64,000 nt of DNA from an uncultured Acinetobacter sp. GTDB lineage: Bacteria; Pseudomonadota; Gammaproteobacteria; Pseudomonadales; Moraxellaceae. Below the pieces are notes generated by a model. It saw only the letters and a program-made list of their open reading frames with translations, had not been told where the DNA came from and ran no database searches. Each line of letters starts with the position of its first letter. Within the stretch, counting starts at the first letter, position 1. This document shows positions 29,979 to 39,165 of the stretch, piece by piece. Location: contig CAJYTY010000008.1 of the NCBI GenBank assembly GCA_913777945.1, positions 1 to 64,000 of the forward strand. Reading direction: 5' to 3'. The position numbers were made by a program, and so were the translations under genes.

Positions 29979-32900
29979 ATGCTATCCAGATTTTTTATTG
30001 ATAGACCTATTTTTGCTGTAGTTTTGGCAATTATTGTGATGGCGGTGGGCGTATTTTCCCTTCTCAATCTACCTGTCGAGCGTTATCCTGATATCGCGCC
30101 GCCTCGAATTGTCGTTTCGACCAGTTATAGTGGTGCAGATGCACAGGCTGTTGAAGACAGTGTGACTCAAGTGCTCGAGCAGCAAATCAAGGGTATTGAT
30201 CACCTGCTGTATTTTAGTTCGAGCAGTGATGCCAATGGTAACAGCCAAATCAGTTTGTACTTTCAGCAAGGAACCAATCCAGATCAGGCCCAAGTCCAAG
30301 TTCAAAATGCCATCAATGGAGCTCTAAACCGACTTCCAGACGATGTGCAGCGTCAAGGCGTGATTGTTCGAAAGTCCTTAAGTGATTCTTTTTTGGTGAT
30401 GGGATTAGGTGATCGCTCAGGTAAATCAAGCAATATTGATATTGCAGATTATCTGACCAACAATTTCGAGCTGAACTTAAGCCGCATTGAAGGCGTGGGC
30501 GAAATTAATGTGTTTGGCTCTCAGTACGCCATGCGCATCTGGCTCGATCCGATTAAATTACAGCATTATCAATTGACCGTTGGGGAAGTACGTTCTGCAC
30601 TGGAAAATCAGAATACTCAGGTGGCGGCAGGCGCGATTGGTGATTTACCTGCACCCGACGACCAATACCTAAATGCCAAGGTCACATCTGGCTCGCTGTT
30701 AAAAACGCCAGAACAGTTTGAAAATATCATTGTTAAAGCCAACAATAATGGCAGTTTTGTCTATTTAAAAGACATTGCACGTGTCGAGATTGGTGCGCAA
30801 AACTATCAGGTGTTTAACCGCCTCAATGGCTATCCGGCAGCGGGCTTGTCGGTATCACTTGCAGTGGGTGCTAATCTGGTGAAGACCGCCGATGCGGTGT
30901 ATCAGGAAATTGCACGCCTCGAAAAAAATCTGCCAGATGGTTACTTTATTGTGTATCCACGAGATGACACACCATTTGTAAAAGAATCCATCAAACAAGT
31001 GGTGAGTACGTTACTTGAGGCGATTGTGCTGGTGGTACTGGTGATGTTTCTATTTTTACAAAACTGGCGCGCCACGCTCATTCCAACCATTACCGTGCCC
31101 GTTGTGATCTTGGGGACCTTTGCCGTACTGGCAGTACTGGGAATGAGCATTAATACCTTAACGCTATTTGCCATGGTCTTGGCGATTGGTTTGTTGGTCG
31201 ACGATGCGATTGTGGTGGTCGAAAACGTGGAACGCTTAATGCATGAGCAACAGGTCGATGCACGTGAAGCCAGTATCCTGTCTATGCAGGAAATCAGTGG
31301 TGCACTGGTAGGCATTACCTTGGTACTGACCGCCGTCTTTATTCCAATGTCGTTTTTTAGTGGTGCAACGGGCATTATTTACCGGCAGTTTTCGATTACG
31401 CTGGTCGCAGCGATGGCGCTGTCATTGATGGTGGCACTGATTTTAACTCCAGCACTGTGTGCAGTCTTATTAAAGCCCCATAAACGTGAGTTTAAATGGG
31501 CACATTGGTTCAATCATAAGCTGGATCAACTTAGAGACCAGTATTTGCGTTTAACCGAGCGTAGTATTCAAACCAAAGCCATCACGCTAGTAATTTTTGT
31601 GGCGCTGATCGCGACCTTTGTATGGGTATATCGGAATTTGCCAACCAGCTTTCTACCGCAAGAAGATCAGGGAGCATTGAGCGTTCAGTTTACTTTGCCT
31701 CAGGGGACACCGCTGAGTAAAACCGAAGCGATTGGCAAGCAGATTTCAGACTATTTTATGCAACATGAAAAAGCCAATCTGAACGGTATTATGGTAATTC
31801 AAGGACGAAACAATTCGGGAACAGGACAAAACTTGGGGCAGGCCTATGTGTCTTTAAAACACTGGGATGAGCGAAAGGGCAGTGAAAACAGCGCGCAGAA
31901 AATTCGTGAGCGTGCAATGCAGTATTTTAGTCAGGATAATCAAGCACGTATCTTTGTACTCATGCCATCTGTGATTCGCGGATTGGGTAATTCAGACAAG
32001 ATTTCATTTTGGCTGCAAGATTTAAAAGGACTTGGCCGTGAGCATCTGTTGGATGCCTTTAAGCAACTTCAAGACCAAGAAGACGCCACACAGGATTTAC
32101 GCAACATTGATAAACGCAGTAATGACGATCAAGCCGTACTGAATATCAAGATTGACCATAAAGTGGCTATGGCACTCGGGCTAGATGTGGCACAGATTAA
32201 TCAGACCATTTCCACAGCGTGGAGCGGCAGTTACATCAATGATTTTATTGATCGCGGTCGAATCAAACGTGTGTATTTACAAGGTGACATGCAATATCGT
32301 TCGAAACCCGAAGATTTAAGCTACTGGTATGTTAAAAATGCGCAAGGACAAATGACACCGTTTTCACAATTTAGTCAGGTTGAGTGGGCCGGTGCCCCTC
32401 CATTGCTGGAACGCTTTATGGGTTATCCATCACTTGAAATGGAAGCCGATGCAGGCAACGGCGCAAGTACGGGACAAGCCATGCAGAGTTTGACTCAACT
32501 GGTCGATAAAATGCCAGAAGTGGGATTGGCGTGGAGTGGCATTGCCTATCAAGAGCGCGAGTCGAGTAACCAAGCGGTGTGGTTGTATGTCATTTCTGTT
32601 GTATTTATCTTTTTGTGTCTTGCAGCACTTTATGAAAGCTGGTCGATTCCGAGTATCGTCATGGCTGCTATTCCGCTTGGGATAGGCGGCACCATTTTAT
32701 TTAGTTCTTGGTTTAATTTTGCCAATGATATTTACTTTCAAATCGCACTACTCACGACCATTGGGTTATCGTGTAAAAATGCGATCTTGATGGTGGAGTA
32801 CGCCTCTAACTTGCAAAATCAAGGGCATCGTATTCTTGATGCCGCACTGAAATCTGCTGGACTACGCTTAAGACCGATTTTGATGACCTCGCTGGCATTT

Positions 32901-33077
32901 GGTGCAGGTGTGATTCCGTTGATGTTTTCTTCTGGCGCGGGTGCGCTAAGCCGTCAGGCGATCGGGTATAGTGTGTTTGGAGGTGTGGTGTTTGGGACCA
33001 TTTTGGTGCTGATCTTTATTCCGTTTATGTATGTATTGGTTCGTTCAATGGGACGCGCAAAATCTAATGCATCTTAA
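29979..33077 (+). CDS. RND (HAE1) multidrug efflux permease
   Basis: 1,032 residues. It starts MLSRFFIDRPIFAVVLAIIV, as in AcrB/AdeB-type pumps. Twelve membrane segments surround two large periplasmic loops. The proton-relay aspartate pair lies in TM4 (GLLVDDAIVVVENVER, D408/D409). The inner-membrane pump of a tripartite drug-efflux complex normally comes with a membrane-fusion protein and often an outer-membrane channel. Neither is adjacent here, so it must borrow partners from elsewhere. Substrates cannot be inferred. The next gene, mgtE, starts 100 bases on. Confidence 0.93.
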   Translation: MLSRFFIDRPIFAVVLAIIVMAVGVFSLLNLPVERYPDIAPPRIVVSTSYSGADAQAVEDSVTQVLEQQIKGIDHLLYFSSSSDANGNSQISLYFQQGTNPDQAQVQVQNAINGALNRLPDDVQRQGVIVRKSLSDSFLVMGLGDRSGKSSNIDIADYLTNNFELNLSRIEGVGEINVFGSQYAMRIWLDPIKLQHYQLTVGEVRSALENQNTQVAAGAIGDLPAPDDQYLNAKVTSGSLLKTPEQFENIIVKANNNGSFVYLKDIARVEIGAQNYQVFNRLNGYPAAGLSVSLAVGANLVKTADAVYQEIARLEKNLPDGYFIVYPRDDTPFVKESIKQVVSTLLEAIVLVVLVMFLFLQNWRATLIPTITVPVVILGTFAVLAVLGMSINTLTLFAMVLAIGLLVDDAIVVVENVERLMHEQQVDAREASILSMQEISGALVGITLVLTAVFIPMSFFSGATGIIYRQFSITLVAAMALSLMVALILTPALCAVLLKPHKREFKWAHWFNHKLDQLRDQYLRLTERSIQTKAITLVIFVALIATFVWVYRNLPTSFLPQEDQGALSVQFTLPQGTPLSKTEAIGKQISDYFMQHEKANLNGIMVIQGRNNSGTGQNLGQAYVSLKHWDERKGSENSAQKIRERAMQYFSQDNQARIFVLMPSVIRGLGNSDKISFWLQDLKGLGREHLLDAFKQLQDQEDATQDLRNIDKRSNDDQAVLNIKIDHKVAMALGLDVAQINQTISTAWSGSYINDFIDRGRIKRVYLQGDMQYRSKPEDLSYWYVKNAQGQMTPFSQFSQVEWAGAPPLLERFMGYPSLEMEADAGNGASTGQAMQSLTQLVDKMPEVGLAWSGIAYQERESSNQAVWLYVISVVFIFLCLAALYESWSIPSIVMAAIPLGIGGTILFSSWFNFANDIYFQIALLTTIGLSCKNAILMVEYASNLQNQGHRILDAALKSAGLRLRPILMTSLAFGAGVIPLMFSSGAGALSRQAIGYSVFGGVVFGTILVLIFIPFMYVLVRSMGRAKSNAS

Positions 33078-33177
33078 GCGGTTAGCATTTTAAATTTGAT
33101 ATTTGCTTTAACAGAACAATCTGGGTGGGGTTGAAACCACCTGCTATAAAAATAAACATAGTACTTGGAGAGAAACA

Positions 33178-34524
33178 ATGAAAACGGCTCCAAATATCTT
33201 AGCCTTGGCCGATGCCTTGGCACATATGGATATTGGTGCGGCTCAAATGCTACTGCATGAGCTGCAATCGATTGATGTGGCCGAGGCACTTGAGCAACTA
33301 CCAGTTGAGTCATCCAGTTTGATTTTGATGCAGTTGCCCAAGCGCGCCAAAGTTTATGCTGCGATGCATGCTGCTTATCAGGCGCGTTTGGCACAACTTT
33401 TATCTCGTGCCGATCTGGCGACCATTGTTACAGAAATGCCGGCGGACAAACGCACCGATGTGTTTAAGACTTTGGCACCGTCTGAGCAGGTGGCCTTGTT
33501 GCCTGCGCTGGCACAAGCCAAGCGTGAAGATCTGCGCCGGCTGGCAGAGTATCAAGAAGGTACGGCAGGGGCGATTATGACCTCGGAATATGCCACTTTA
33601 CGTTCCGAAATGAGTATAGCTGAAGCGATTGATTTTTTACGTCAAGAAGCCCCAGACGCCGAAACGATTTATGAGTCGTACATCATTGATGAGCAGCAAC
33701 AGTTATTAGGTGAGATTTCATTACATCAGTTGATACTGGCACCTGTAGATGCCAATGTCGGTGCTTTAATGGCTACAGATATTGTCTATGCTTATGTCGA
33801 TGATGATCAGGACGATGTGGCCAAGAAAATTGCCAGATACGATTTACTGGCGTTACCAATCATCGATCGGCAGCATCGGCTGGTTGGAATAGTGACCTAT
33901 GATGATGCCATGGATGTCGCCAGTGAAGAGGCCAATGAAGATTTCTTGAAAAGTGCAGGGGTGGAGGCATCTGCGCCTACACTTAATTTGAAACAAACGC
34001 CGCTGTTTCAGCTTTATAAAAAACGTGTTTTTTGGCTGGTCATTCTGGTTTTTGGCAGTTTGTTATCAGGATTGGGAATTGCACATTTCGAATCAATTAT
34101 TGAATCGAATATTGTACTGGTGTTTTTTTTGCCTTTACTGGTGGGAAGTGGCGGAAATGCAGGTTCTCAGTCGGCTACGCTCATGGTGCGTGCATTGGCG
34201 ACAGGTGATGTGGTCTTAAAAGACTGGCTGCTGCTTTTGGGGCGTGAATGTCTGGTGGCTCTGGCACTTGGTGTTACGATGGCGATGGCCGTTGCAGTGC
34301 TGGGCTATATTCGTGGCGATGCCATGGTGGCTTTGGTATTGATCTTAAGTATGATTGGAATTGTGCTGATTGGCAGTGTAATTGGTATGAGTTTACCGTT
34401 TATTTTAAATCGTTTGAATCTTGATCCGGCCAGTGCCTCTGCGCCTTTGGTCACTTCGATTTGTGATGCAACAGGGGTCGTGATTTATTTATGTATTGCG
34501 GCGCAATTGCTGCCTCAAATTTAA
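33178..34524 (+). CDS. mgtE: Magnesium transporter MgtE
   Basis: 448 residues with the MgtE layout. An N-terminal superhelical domain (about 15-125, 'LPKRAKVYAAMH', 'EMPADKRTDVFKTL') is followed by two CBS domains (about 130-255, starting 'EGTAGAIMTSEYATL'). Then come five membrane segments with 'PLLVGSGGNAGSQSATLMVRAL', the signature of the family pore. The CBS and N domains close the pore when cytoplasmic Mg2+ is high. A GGAGAG ribosome site precedes the ATG. It is followed after 33 bases by a DUF4112 gene, likely the same operon. Confidence 0.95.
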   Translation: MKTAPNILALADALAHMDIGAAQMLLHELQSIDVAEALEQLPVESSSLILMQLPKRAKVYAAMHAAYQARLAQLLSRADLATIVTEMPADKRTDVFKTLAPSEQVALLPALAQAKREDLRRLAEYQEGTAGAIMTSEYATLRSEMSIAEAIDFLRQEAPDAETIYESYIIDEQQQLLGEISLHQLILAPVDANVGALMATDIVYAYVDDDQDDVAKKIARYDLLALPIIDRQHRLVGIVTYDDAMDVASEEANEDFLKSAGVEASAPTLNLKQTPLFQLYKKRVFWLVILVFGSLLSGLGIAHFESIIESNIVLVFFLPLLVGSGGNAGSQSATLMVRALATGDVVLKDWLLLLGRECLVALALGVTMAMAVAVLGYIRGDAMVALVLILSMIGIVLIGSVIGMSLPFILNRLNLDPASASAPLVTSICDATGVVIYLCIAAQLLPQI

Positions 34525-34557
34525 ATACTTAATTTCGTTTTAAGAAGTGAAATCACC

Positions 34558-35133
34558 ATGTCCAATCCAAAAAAAATATCCCAACAAGAGGTCATTCGCT
34601 TAGAGCGAGATTTGGCAAAGTTTGCCAATATCATGGACAGTGTAGTGCGTATTCCCTTTACCAAGCAGGGGGTGGGCGCCGATGCTGCGCTGAGTACCAT
34701 TCCGGTTGCAGGCGATGTCGCTGGCTTTGCACTCACGCTGTATGCCATTCATAAAGCCCGGCAGATTGGGGTGCCACAACACAAACTTACGCCAGTACTC
34801 AAACTGGCCGCCATGGATGCCATACTCGGGTTTATTCCAGTGGCTGGAACGGTGTTTGATATATTTATCCGACCAAGCCGCAAAGCGCTAGAAGTGGTGC
34901 ATCAGCACATTCGTGATGAGTATGCGATTAATAGTGACGACCATGTGGTGCATCCTTATTTACATGAGCAATTAGAACGCAAACAGCAGCATTCTGCATT
35001 CTGGCGTAATCCGGTGGTGAGCTGGATTTGGTTGCATATTCCAGATTTGATCGGTTTGGTATTTCTGGTGCTGCTACTGGTGGCAATGTGGTTCGGTTTA
35101 AGTTATGTATGGCAGTGGTACCAAGGAATATAA
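34558..35133 (+). CDS. DUF4112 membrane protein
   Basis: 191 residues. The N-terminal half has the DUF4112 signature: 'ANIMDSVVRIPFTKQGVGADA', then 'IPVAGDVAGFALTLYAI' and 'DAILGFIPVAGTVFDI'. A C-terminal extension ends in a strongly hydrophobic helix ('LIGLVFLVLLLVAMWFGLSY'). Function is unknown; these are small inner-membrane proteins. Close behind mgtE and closed by a strong terminator. Confidence 0.85.
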   Translation: MSNPKKISQQEVIRLERDLAKFANIMDSVVRIPFTKQGVGADAALSTIPVAGDVAGFALTLYAIHKARQIGVPQHKLTPVLKLAAMDAILGFIPVAGTVFDIFIRPSRKALEVVHQHIRDEYAINSDDHVVHPYLHEQLERKQQHSAFWRNPVVSWIWLHIPDLIGLVFLVLLLVAMWFGLSYVWQWYQGI

Positions 35134-35137
35134 AGTG

Positions 35138-35165
35138 AAAAAAGCCTCCAACTGGAGGCTTTTTT
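35138..35165. terminator. Bidirectional terminator between DUF4112 gene and htpX
   Basis: Perfect stem AAAAAGCCTCCA-ACT... / GGAGGCTTTTT, flanked by A and T runs, between the convergent genes. Confidence 0.92.
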
Positions 35166-35176
35166 AATGGCTACAC

Positions 35177-36082
35177 TTACGGACAGTTTAACTGATGAAG
35201 TGCTGCGACACGCTGTTCGATACTTGGGTGAGTTTGGAACAATGCTGCAAGGCTAAACCCTTGTTCCTTACCTTCCGTAATTGCAAACGCTTTCATTTCT
35301 TTTGGCATCTGATCTGGCAATTCAGATTCTGCCTGTAGGCGAAGCAATGCCGAAATCATGGCTTGTTTGCCAGCAAGTCGTGCACCTGCTTCGTCGGCAC
35401 GATACTCGCGCTGACGGGAGAACCACATTACAATCGCTGAGGCCAAAATACCGAATACAATATCGAGTACGATGGTAATAACGAAGAAACCGATGCCCGG
35501 TGCTTCACCATCTTGACGACCAAAGACATTACGATCGATAAAATCACCGACCACACGCGCGAAGAACATGACAAAGGCGTTGACCACCCCTTGAATCAAG
35601 GCCAGTGTCACCATATCGCCGTTTGCAACGTGACCGATCTCGTGCGCCAGTACCGCACGTAGCTCGTCTTTGTTCATGCGTTCGAGCAATCCTGAAGAAA
35701 CGGCAACCAATGCGTCATTTTTGTTCCAGCCGGTTGCAAATGCATTCGATTGATACGACGGGAAAATACCAACTTCAGGCATCTTAATGCCCGCACGTTG
35801 AGAGAGATCTGCAACAGTTTGCAATAACCATGCTTCAGCCTGATTACGAGGCGCATTCGGATCGATCAGTTCTGTACCAGTGGTTTTTTTAGCCATCCAT
35901 TTCGACATAAAAAGGGAGACTAAAGAGCCCACCATACCAAACACAAAACAGATGACCAAAAGGTTGCCTAGATTTAAGCCACCCGCGCCATGGTAACTAC
36001 CGACACCGAAGAGTGACAAGATAATGCCAGCCACAACCAGTACCGCGAGGTTGGTTAGCAAAAACAAACCAATCCGCATCAT
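35177..36082 (-). CDS. htpX: Heat-shock membrane protease HtpX
   Basis: 301 residues. Two N-terminal membrane helices (about 5-25 and 35-58), the M48 zinc-protease motif '[13 protein letters not shown]' near residue 146, a second hydrophobic pair (about 155-215) and the downstream '[13 protein letters not shown]' that supplies the third zinc ligand. It degrades damaged inner-membrane proteins, complementing FtsH. AGAGGA precedes the ATG. A sigma-32-type promoter lies about 65-90 bases upstream, which fits its family name. Confidence 0.97.
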   Translation of the reverse strand: MMRIGLFLLTNLAVLVVAGIILSLFGVGSYHGAGGLNLGNLLVICFVFGMVGSLVSLFMSKWMAKKTTGTELIDPNAPRNQAEAWLLQTVADLSQRAGIKMPEVGIFPSYQSNAFATGWNKNDALVAVSSGLLERMNKDELRAVLAHEIGHVANGDMVTLALIQGVVNAFVMFFARVVGDFIDRNVFGRQDGEAPGIGFFVITIVLDIVFGILASAIVMWFSRQREYRADEAGARLAGKQAMISALLRLQAESELPDQMPKEMKAFAITEGKEQGFSLAALFQTHPSIEQRVAALHQLNCP

Positions 36083-36146
36083 TGAGAAAATCCTCTTATA
36101 AATAAAACCTATTATGATTCATTCATCATAAATCATTGCTCTCAAT

Positions 36147-36173
36147 ATGAGGGGAATCCTAAGAAAATTCAAG
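36147..36173 (-). promoter_or_regulatory. Heat-shock (sigma-32-type) promoter of htpX
   Basis: Minus strand: CTTGAA (36173-36168), 13-base spacer, CCCCTCAT (36154-36147). It has the same geometry as the groESL promoter at 24.2 kb. Confidence 0.72.
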
Positions 36174-36232
36174 ACCAATTACATGATTTAAGCTTTTTTT
36201 AAGTTAAATCCTGTAAGGGGTGGGCGACGTGC

Positions 36233-37081
36233 TTAATTTGAAATCTGAATTCGGGCTGAAGCCGTTGCATTACGGGTCACATAAGTGTTTGGTGCATCGG
36301 TAAAACTGCCATTTTCAAGAGCAATAATCTGGCGTTGCTGCGTATATTTCGGGGCAGTGTTTGCATCGGAATGTGTATAGTTTGCCGATTGGGCAATAAT
36401 TTGTGATGATAACGGATTATCCGTGCTTGAGCTTTGTGAGGAAACATACAGATTTTGGTAACGGCTGGTCACACGCTTTACATAATCTTGGGTTTCACGA
36501 AACGGTGGAATGCCGCCATACTTATCGACATTGCCTTCTCCTGCATTGTAGGCTGCCAAAACCAGTTGCATATTGCCATTAAAGCGTTTCATGAGCCAGC
36601 TTAAATACTGTGCACCACCAAAGATATTCTGCTCGGGATCAAATACATTTGACACATTAAAACGTTTTGCTGTAGCTGGCATGAGTTGCATCAGTCCTTG
36701 CGCACCTACGGGCGAACGGGCACGAATATTAAAACCCGATTCGGTATGCATGACCGCTTTGATTAGGCCTTCTGACACACCGTGGCGCTGCGCTGCCTGA
36801 CGGATAATATGATCGAAAGCATTGACGTTTTTACTGTAGCTCGGTAAAACCGATGCTTCTGAGGCACCCCAGTTGCGGTAGGTATGAATATTACTGTCTG
36901 GGTAATAAGTAACTTTGACTTTGGTTAAGGCAGGGTCTGAACTTTTACGGTTGGTAAGCAAGGTTGCGCCGGATTTATCTTTATAGATAAACATCTGTCC
37001 CGCGATGGCGGTATTTATGCAGCCATAACTCAGTAAGAAAGAGCAAATAAATGTTAAACAAGAATCCATGCGTTTTTTCAT
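36233..37081 (-). CDS. Secreted lytic transglycosylase (SLT domain)
   Basis: 282 residues with a Sec signal peptide (hydrophobic run 'LTFICSFLLSYGC', cleavage probably after 'TAIAG'). A short segment 'MFIYKDKSGATLLTNRKSSD' resembles DUF4124. The SLT goose-lysozyme-like domain spans about 90-215, with the catalytic Glu in 'AVMHTESGFNIRARS', 'GAQGLMQLMPATA' and 'VLAAYNAGEGNV'. It cleaves peptidoglycan glycan strands with anhydro-MurNAc formation in the periplasm. The first ATG is used; a second (MDSCLT) four codons on is possible. Confidence 0.88.
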   Translation of the reverse strand: MKKRMDSCLTFICSFLLSYGCINTAIAGQMFIYKDKSGATLLTNRKSSDPALTKVKVTYYPDSNIHTYRNWGASEASVLPSYSKNVNAFDHIIRQAAQRHGVSEGLIKAVMHTESGFNIRARSPVGAQGLMQLMPATAKRFNVSNVFDPEQNIFGGAQYLSWLMKRFNGNMQLVLAAYNAGEGNVDKYGGIPPFRETQDYVKRVTSRYQNLYVSSQSSSTDNPLSSQIIAQSANYTHSDANTAPKYTQQRQIIALENGSFTDAPNTYVTRNATASARIQISN

Positions 37082-37374
37082 TTTATGTTATTCGCTTTAG
37101 GTGATTCGCTAAAAGTAGTGACATCTTGTAAGCCAGTGTAGCAAAAAAAACGTAAACACGAGATATACAGCTAAAATTTTTCACAACTGTTTGACAGAAA
37201 AAATCAAGCTTTATTGTTTGGATGTTAATCAAAAAAAAATTAAATTTTTTTTTGAAATAGTTGGGTTGACTTTAATAAGCATTTGATTTTAAAAAAATAA
37301 AATAATTGGTTAAAAAATGATCAATTTAAACAAAACCCTTATTTTTTCGTCTAGTCACTTTGTCAAGCCTCCAG
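37082..37374. other. Very AT-rich intergenic segment beside the DnaA-box cluster
   Basis: Holds long A and T runs (37,180-37,350) and no gene. Its position next to clustered DnaA-box-like sequences is reminiscent of a DNA-unwinding element, but A/T tracts are also common in promoters. Confidence 0.4.
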
Positions 37375-37447
37375 AAATCCACAATTTTATCCACAGGTTT
37401 TGTGGAAAACTGTGGAAAAGTCCAAAATATAAGCGTTCTGTGCAAAA
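37375..37447. promoter_or_regulatory. Cluster of DnaA-box-like sequences
   Basis: Five sites in 73 bases. TTATCCACA at 37387 is a perfect strong box. TGTGGAAAA occurs at 37401 and again at 37411 (reverse TTTTCCACA). TGTGCAAAA at 37439 (reverse TTTTGCACA) also fits TTWTNCACA. AAATCCACA at 37375 is a weaker match. The first four form a head-to-head array: two forward, two reverse. Function (replication initiation, DnaA titration, or DnaA control of ttcA) is not known. Confidence 0.6.
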
Positions 37448-37593
37448 AATGCTCAAAGAACTACTTTTTTCAGGACAATAAAAAAGCATGATACAAAATC
37501 ATGACAATTTAAAGAATTCAAAATCTATAGATGCGATTCACGCGCGAATCATATAAAATTGCCCAGTATTTTTTTTATGGGTCACGTGTGTCT

Positions 37594-38499
37594 ATGTACT
37601 CGCCAGTTGAGTCCGAAGCAGGATTTAATTTTAAGCCAGAGCTTCCTACAAGCTCCGCCTATTATCGCTTACTGAAAAAGCTCCGTCGACAAGTGGGTCA
37701 CGCGATTCGTGATTTCAAAATGATCGAAGACGGCGATAAAGTGATGGTCTGCGTTTCTGGCGGTAAGGACAGCTATACCTTGCTGGATATCTTGCTGCAA
37801 TTTAAGCGCATTGCACCCATCAACTTTGATATTGTCGCGGTCAATCTCGATCAGAAACAGCCGGGCTTTCCAGAAGACGTGTTGCCACGCTATATGGAAG
37901 AGAACAATATTCCGTATTACATTCTTGAAAAAGACACCTACACCATTACCAAACGCCTTACGCCGGAAGGTAAAACCTACTGCGCGGTGTGTTCACGTTT
38001 GCGCCGTGGTTCGCTGTATGGCTTTGCGCAAGAAATTGGGGCGACCAAAGTGGCTTTAGGCCATCATCGCGATGATATTATCGCGACCTTTTTCTTGAAC
38101 TTATTCCATGGTGGAAGTCTAAAGGCGATGCCACCGAAGCTGCTTTCATCGGACAAGAAGAATATTTTGATTCGTCCGCTGGCCTACGTGGAAGAAAAAG
38201 ACATCATCAAATATGCTGAAATGCGTAAGTTTCCGATTATTCCGTGTAACTTGTGTGGTTCGCAAGAAAACTTGCAACGTGCCATGCTCAACGAGATGCT
38301 ACGTGAGTGGGACAAACAGTATCCAAAACGCTTGCACAGTATTTTTGGCGCATTACAAAATGTCTCGCCATCGCAATTGGCAGATCGTGAGCTGTTTGAT
38401 TTTGAAGCCTTGGACTCACAGCGTGAACTCGACTTTAAAGAACCTGAAGAATTAAAAAAACGACTGGATGTGGTCAATCTCAGCTTTGCTGCTGACTAA
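37594..38499 (+). CDS. ttcA: tRNA 2-thiocytidine biosynthesis protein TtcA
   Basis: 301 residues from the ATG at 37594 ([15 protein letters not shown]). The frame is open 21 codons upstream without homology. PP-loop SGGKDS at residues 55-60. Conserved Cys pairs for the Fe-S cluster are in '[10 protein letters not shown]' and 'CNLCGSQEN'. '[20 protein letters not shown]' is diagnostic. It thiolates C32 of certain tRNAs in an ATP- and Fe-S-dependent reaction. Ends before a strong terminator. Confidence 0.96.
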   Translation: MYSPVESEAGFNFKPELPTSSAYYRLLKKLRRQVGHAIRDFKMIEDGDKVMVCVSGGKDSYTLLDILLQFKRIAPINFDIVAVNLDQKQPGFPEDVLPRYMEENNIPYYILEKDTYTITKRLTPEGKTYCAVCSRLRRGSLYGFAQEIGATKVALGHHRDDIIATFFLNLFHGGSLKAMPPKLLSSDKKNILIRPLAYVEEKDIIKYAEMRKFPIIPCNLCGSQENLQRAMLNEMLREWDKQYPKRLHSIFGALQNVSPSQLADRELFDFEALDSQRELDFKEPEELKKRLDVVNLSFAAD

Positions 38500-38505
38500 C
38501 AAGTC

Positions 38506-38541
38506 AAGCGCTAACCTCTTAAAAAGTTAGCGCTTTTTTTT
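38506..38541 (+). terminator. ttcA terminator
   Basis: Perfect stem AGCGCTAAC / GTTAGCGCT with a 10-base loop and eight T, just after the ttcA stop. Confidence 0.93.
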
Positions 38542-38706
38542 GATTAAAAATTGTGATTCTTCTAAAAATAAAGGGACTCATACAAAAAAGGTTAACGGAC
38601 TTTTTAGAGATCATGCTATAACAAGGCAAAAGCTGTAACGCTTCAACCATGATGCTGTCTGGAAAAACAGCACACATAATTGAATAAATTGACTTGAGGA
38701 ATAATC

Positions 38707-39090
38707 ATGCCTGCATTTTTAACTGATGATTGGTTTACAACTGTTGAAAAACTAAGTGCAGACGCAGGTGATCTAAATTTACCACCAGCACTTGCAAATT
38801 TAGCCATTAATCTTGTTGTTGCAAATGCAGACAACACCACCGAAGTATCCTTGGAAAACGGAAAAATTCATAAAGGTCTTTCTCCGAATGCCAAAACCAC
38901 TTTAAATATGGATGCTGAGACGCTTCGTAAGGTGTTTTTAGAGTTTGATATGGCGGCTGCAATGCAAGCCTTCATGACAGGCAAAATCAAAGTGCAGGGC
39001 GATATGTCTCAGTTGATGGCTTTACAAACTGCAAAGCCTAGCCAAGAGCAAAAAGATCTGTTCAAACGCGTACTTGAGCATACTGCTTAA
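38707..39090 (+). CDS. SCP2 sterol-binding domain protein
   Basis: 127 residues forming one SCP2 domain: 'LPPALANLAINLVV', 'TTEVSLENGKIHKGLSPNAKTTLNMD' and 'AAMQAFMTGKIKVQGDMSQLMAL' (the typical FxxGKlkvxGDm motif). SCP2 proteins bind lipids or fatty acyl chains in a hydrophobic tunnel. No signal peptide, so cytoplasmic. TGAGGAATAATC precedes the ATG. Single-gene unit with its own terminator. Confidence 0.9.
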   Translation: MPAFLTDDWFTTVEKLSADAGDLNLPPALANLAINLVVANADNTTEVSLENGKIHKGLSPNAKTTLNMDAETLRKVFLEFDMAAAMQAFMTGKIKVQGDMSQLMALQTAKPSQEQKDLFKRVLEHTA

Positions 39091-39111
39091 TTTACGCCAG
39101 CCTTGTATAAA

Positions 39112-39143
39112 GAAAGCTTACGCAGATGCAGTAAGCTTTTTTT
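39112..39143 (+). terminator. Terminator of the SCP2 gene
   Basis: Stem AAAGCTTAC / GTAAGCTTT, 9-base loop, followed by a T run. It also lies close to the end of the convergent transglycosylase gene. Confidence 0.88.
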
Positions 39144-39165
39144 ATATCTGTATGATCAATTCGGC

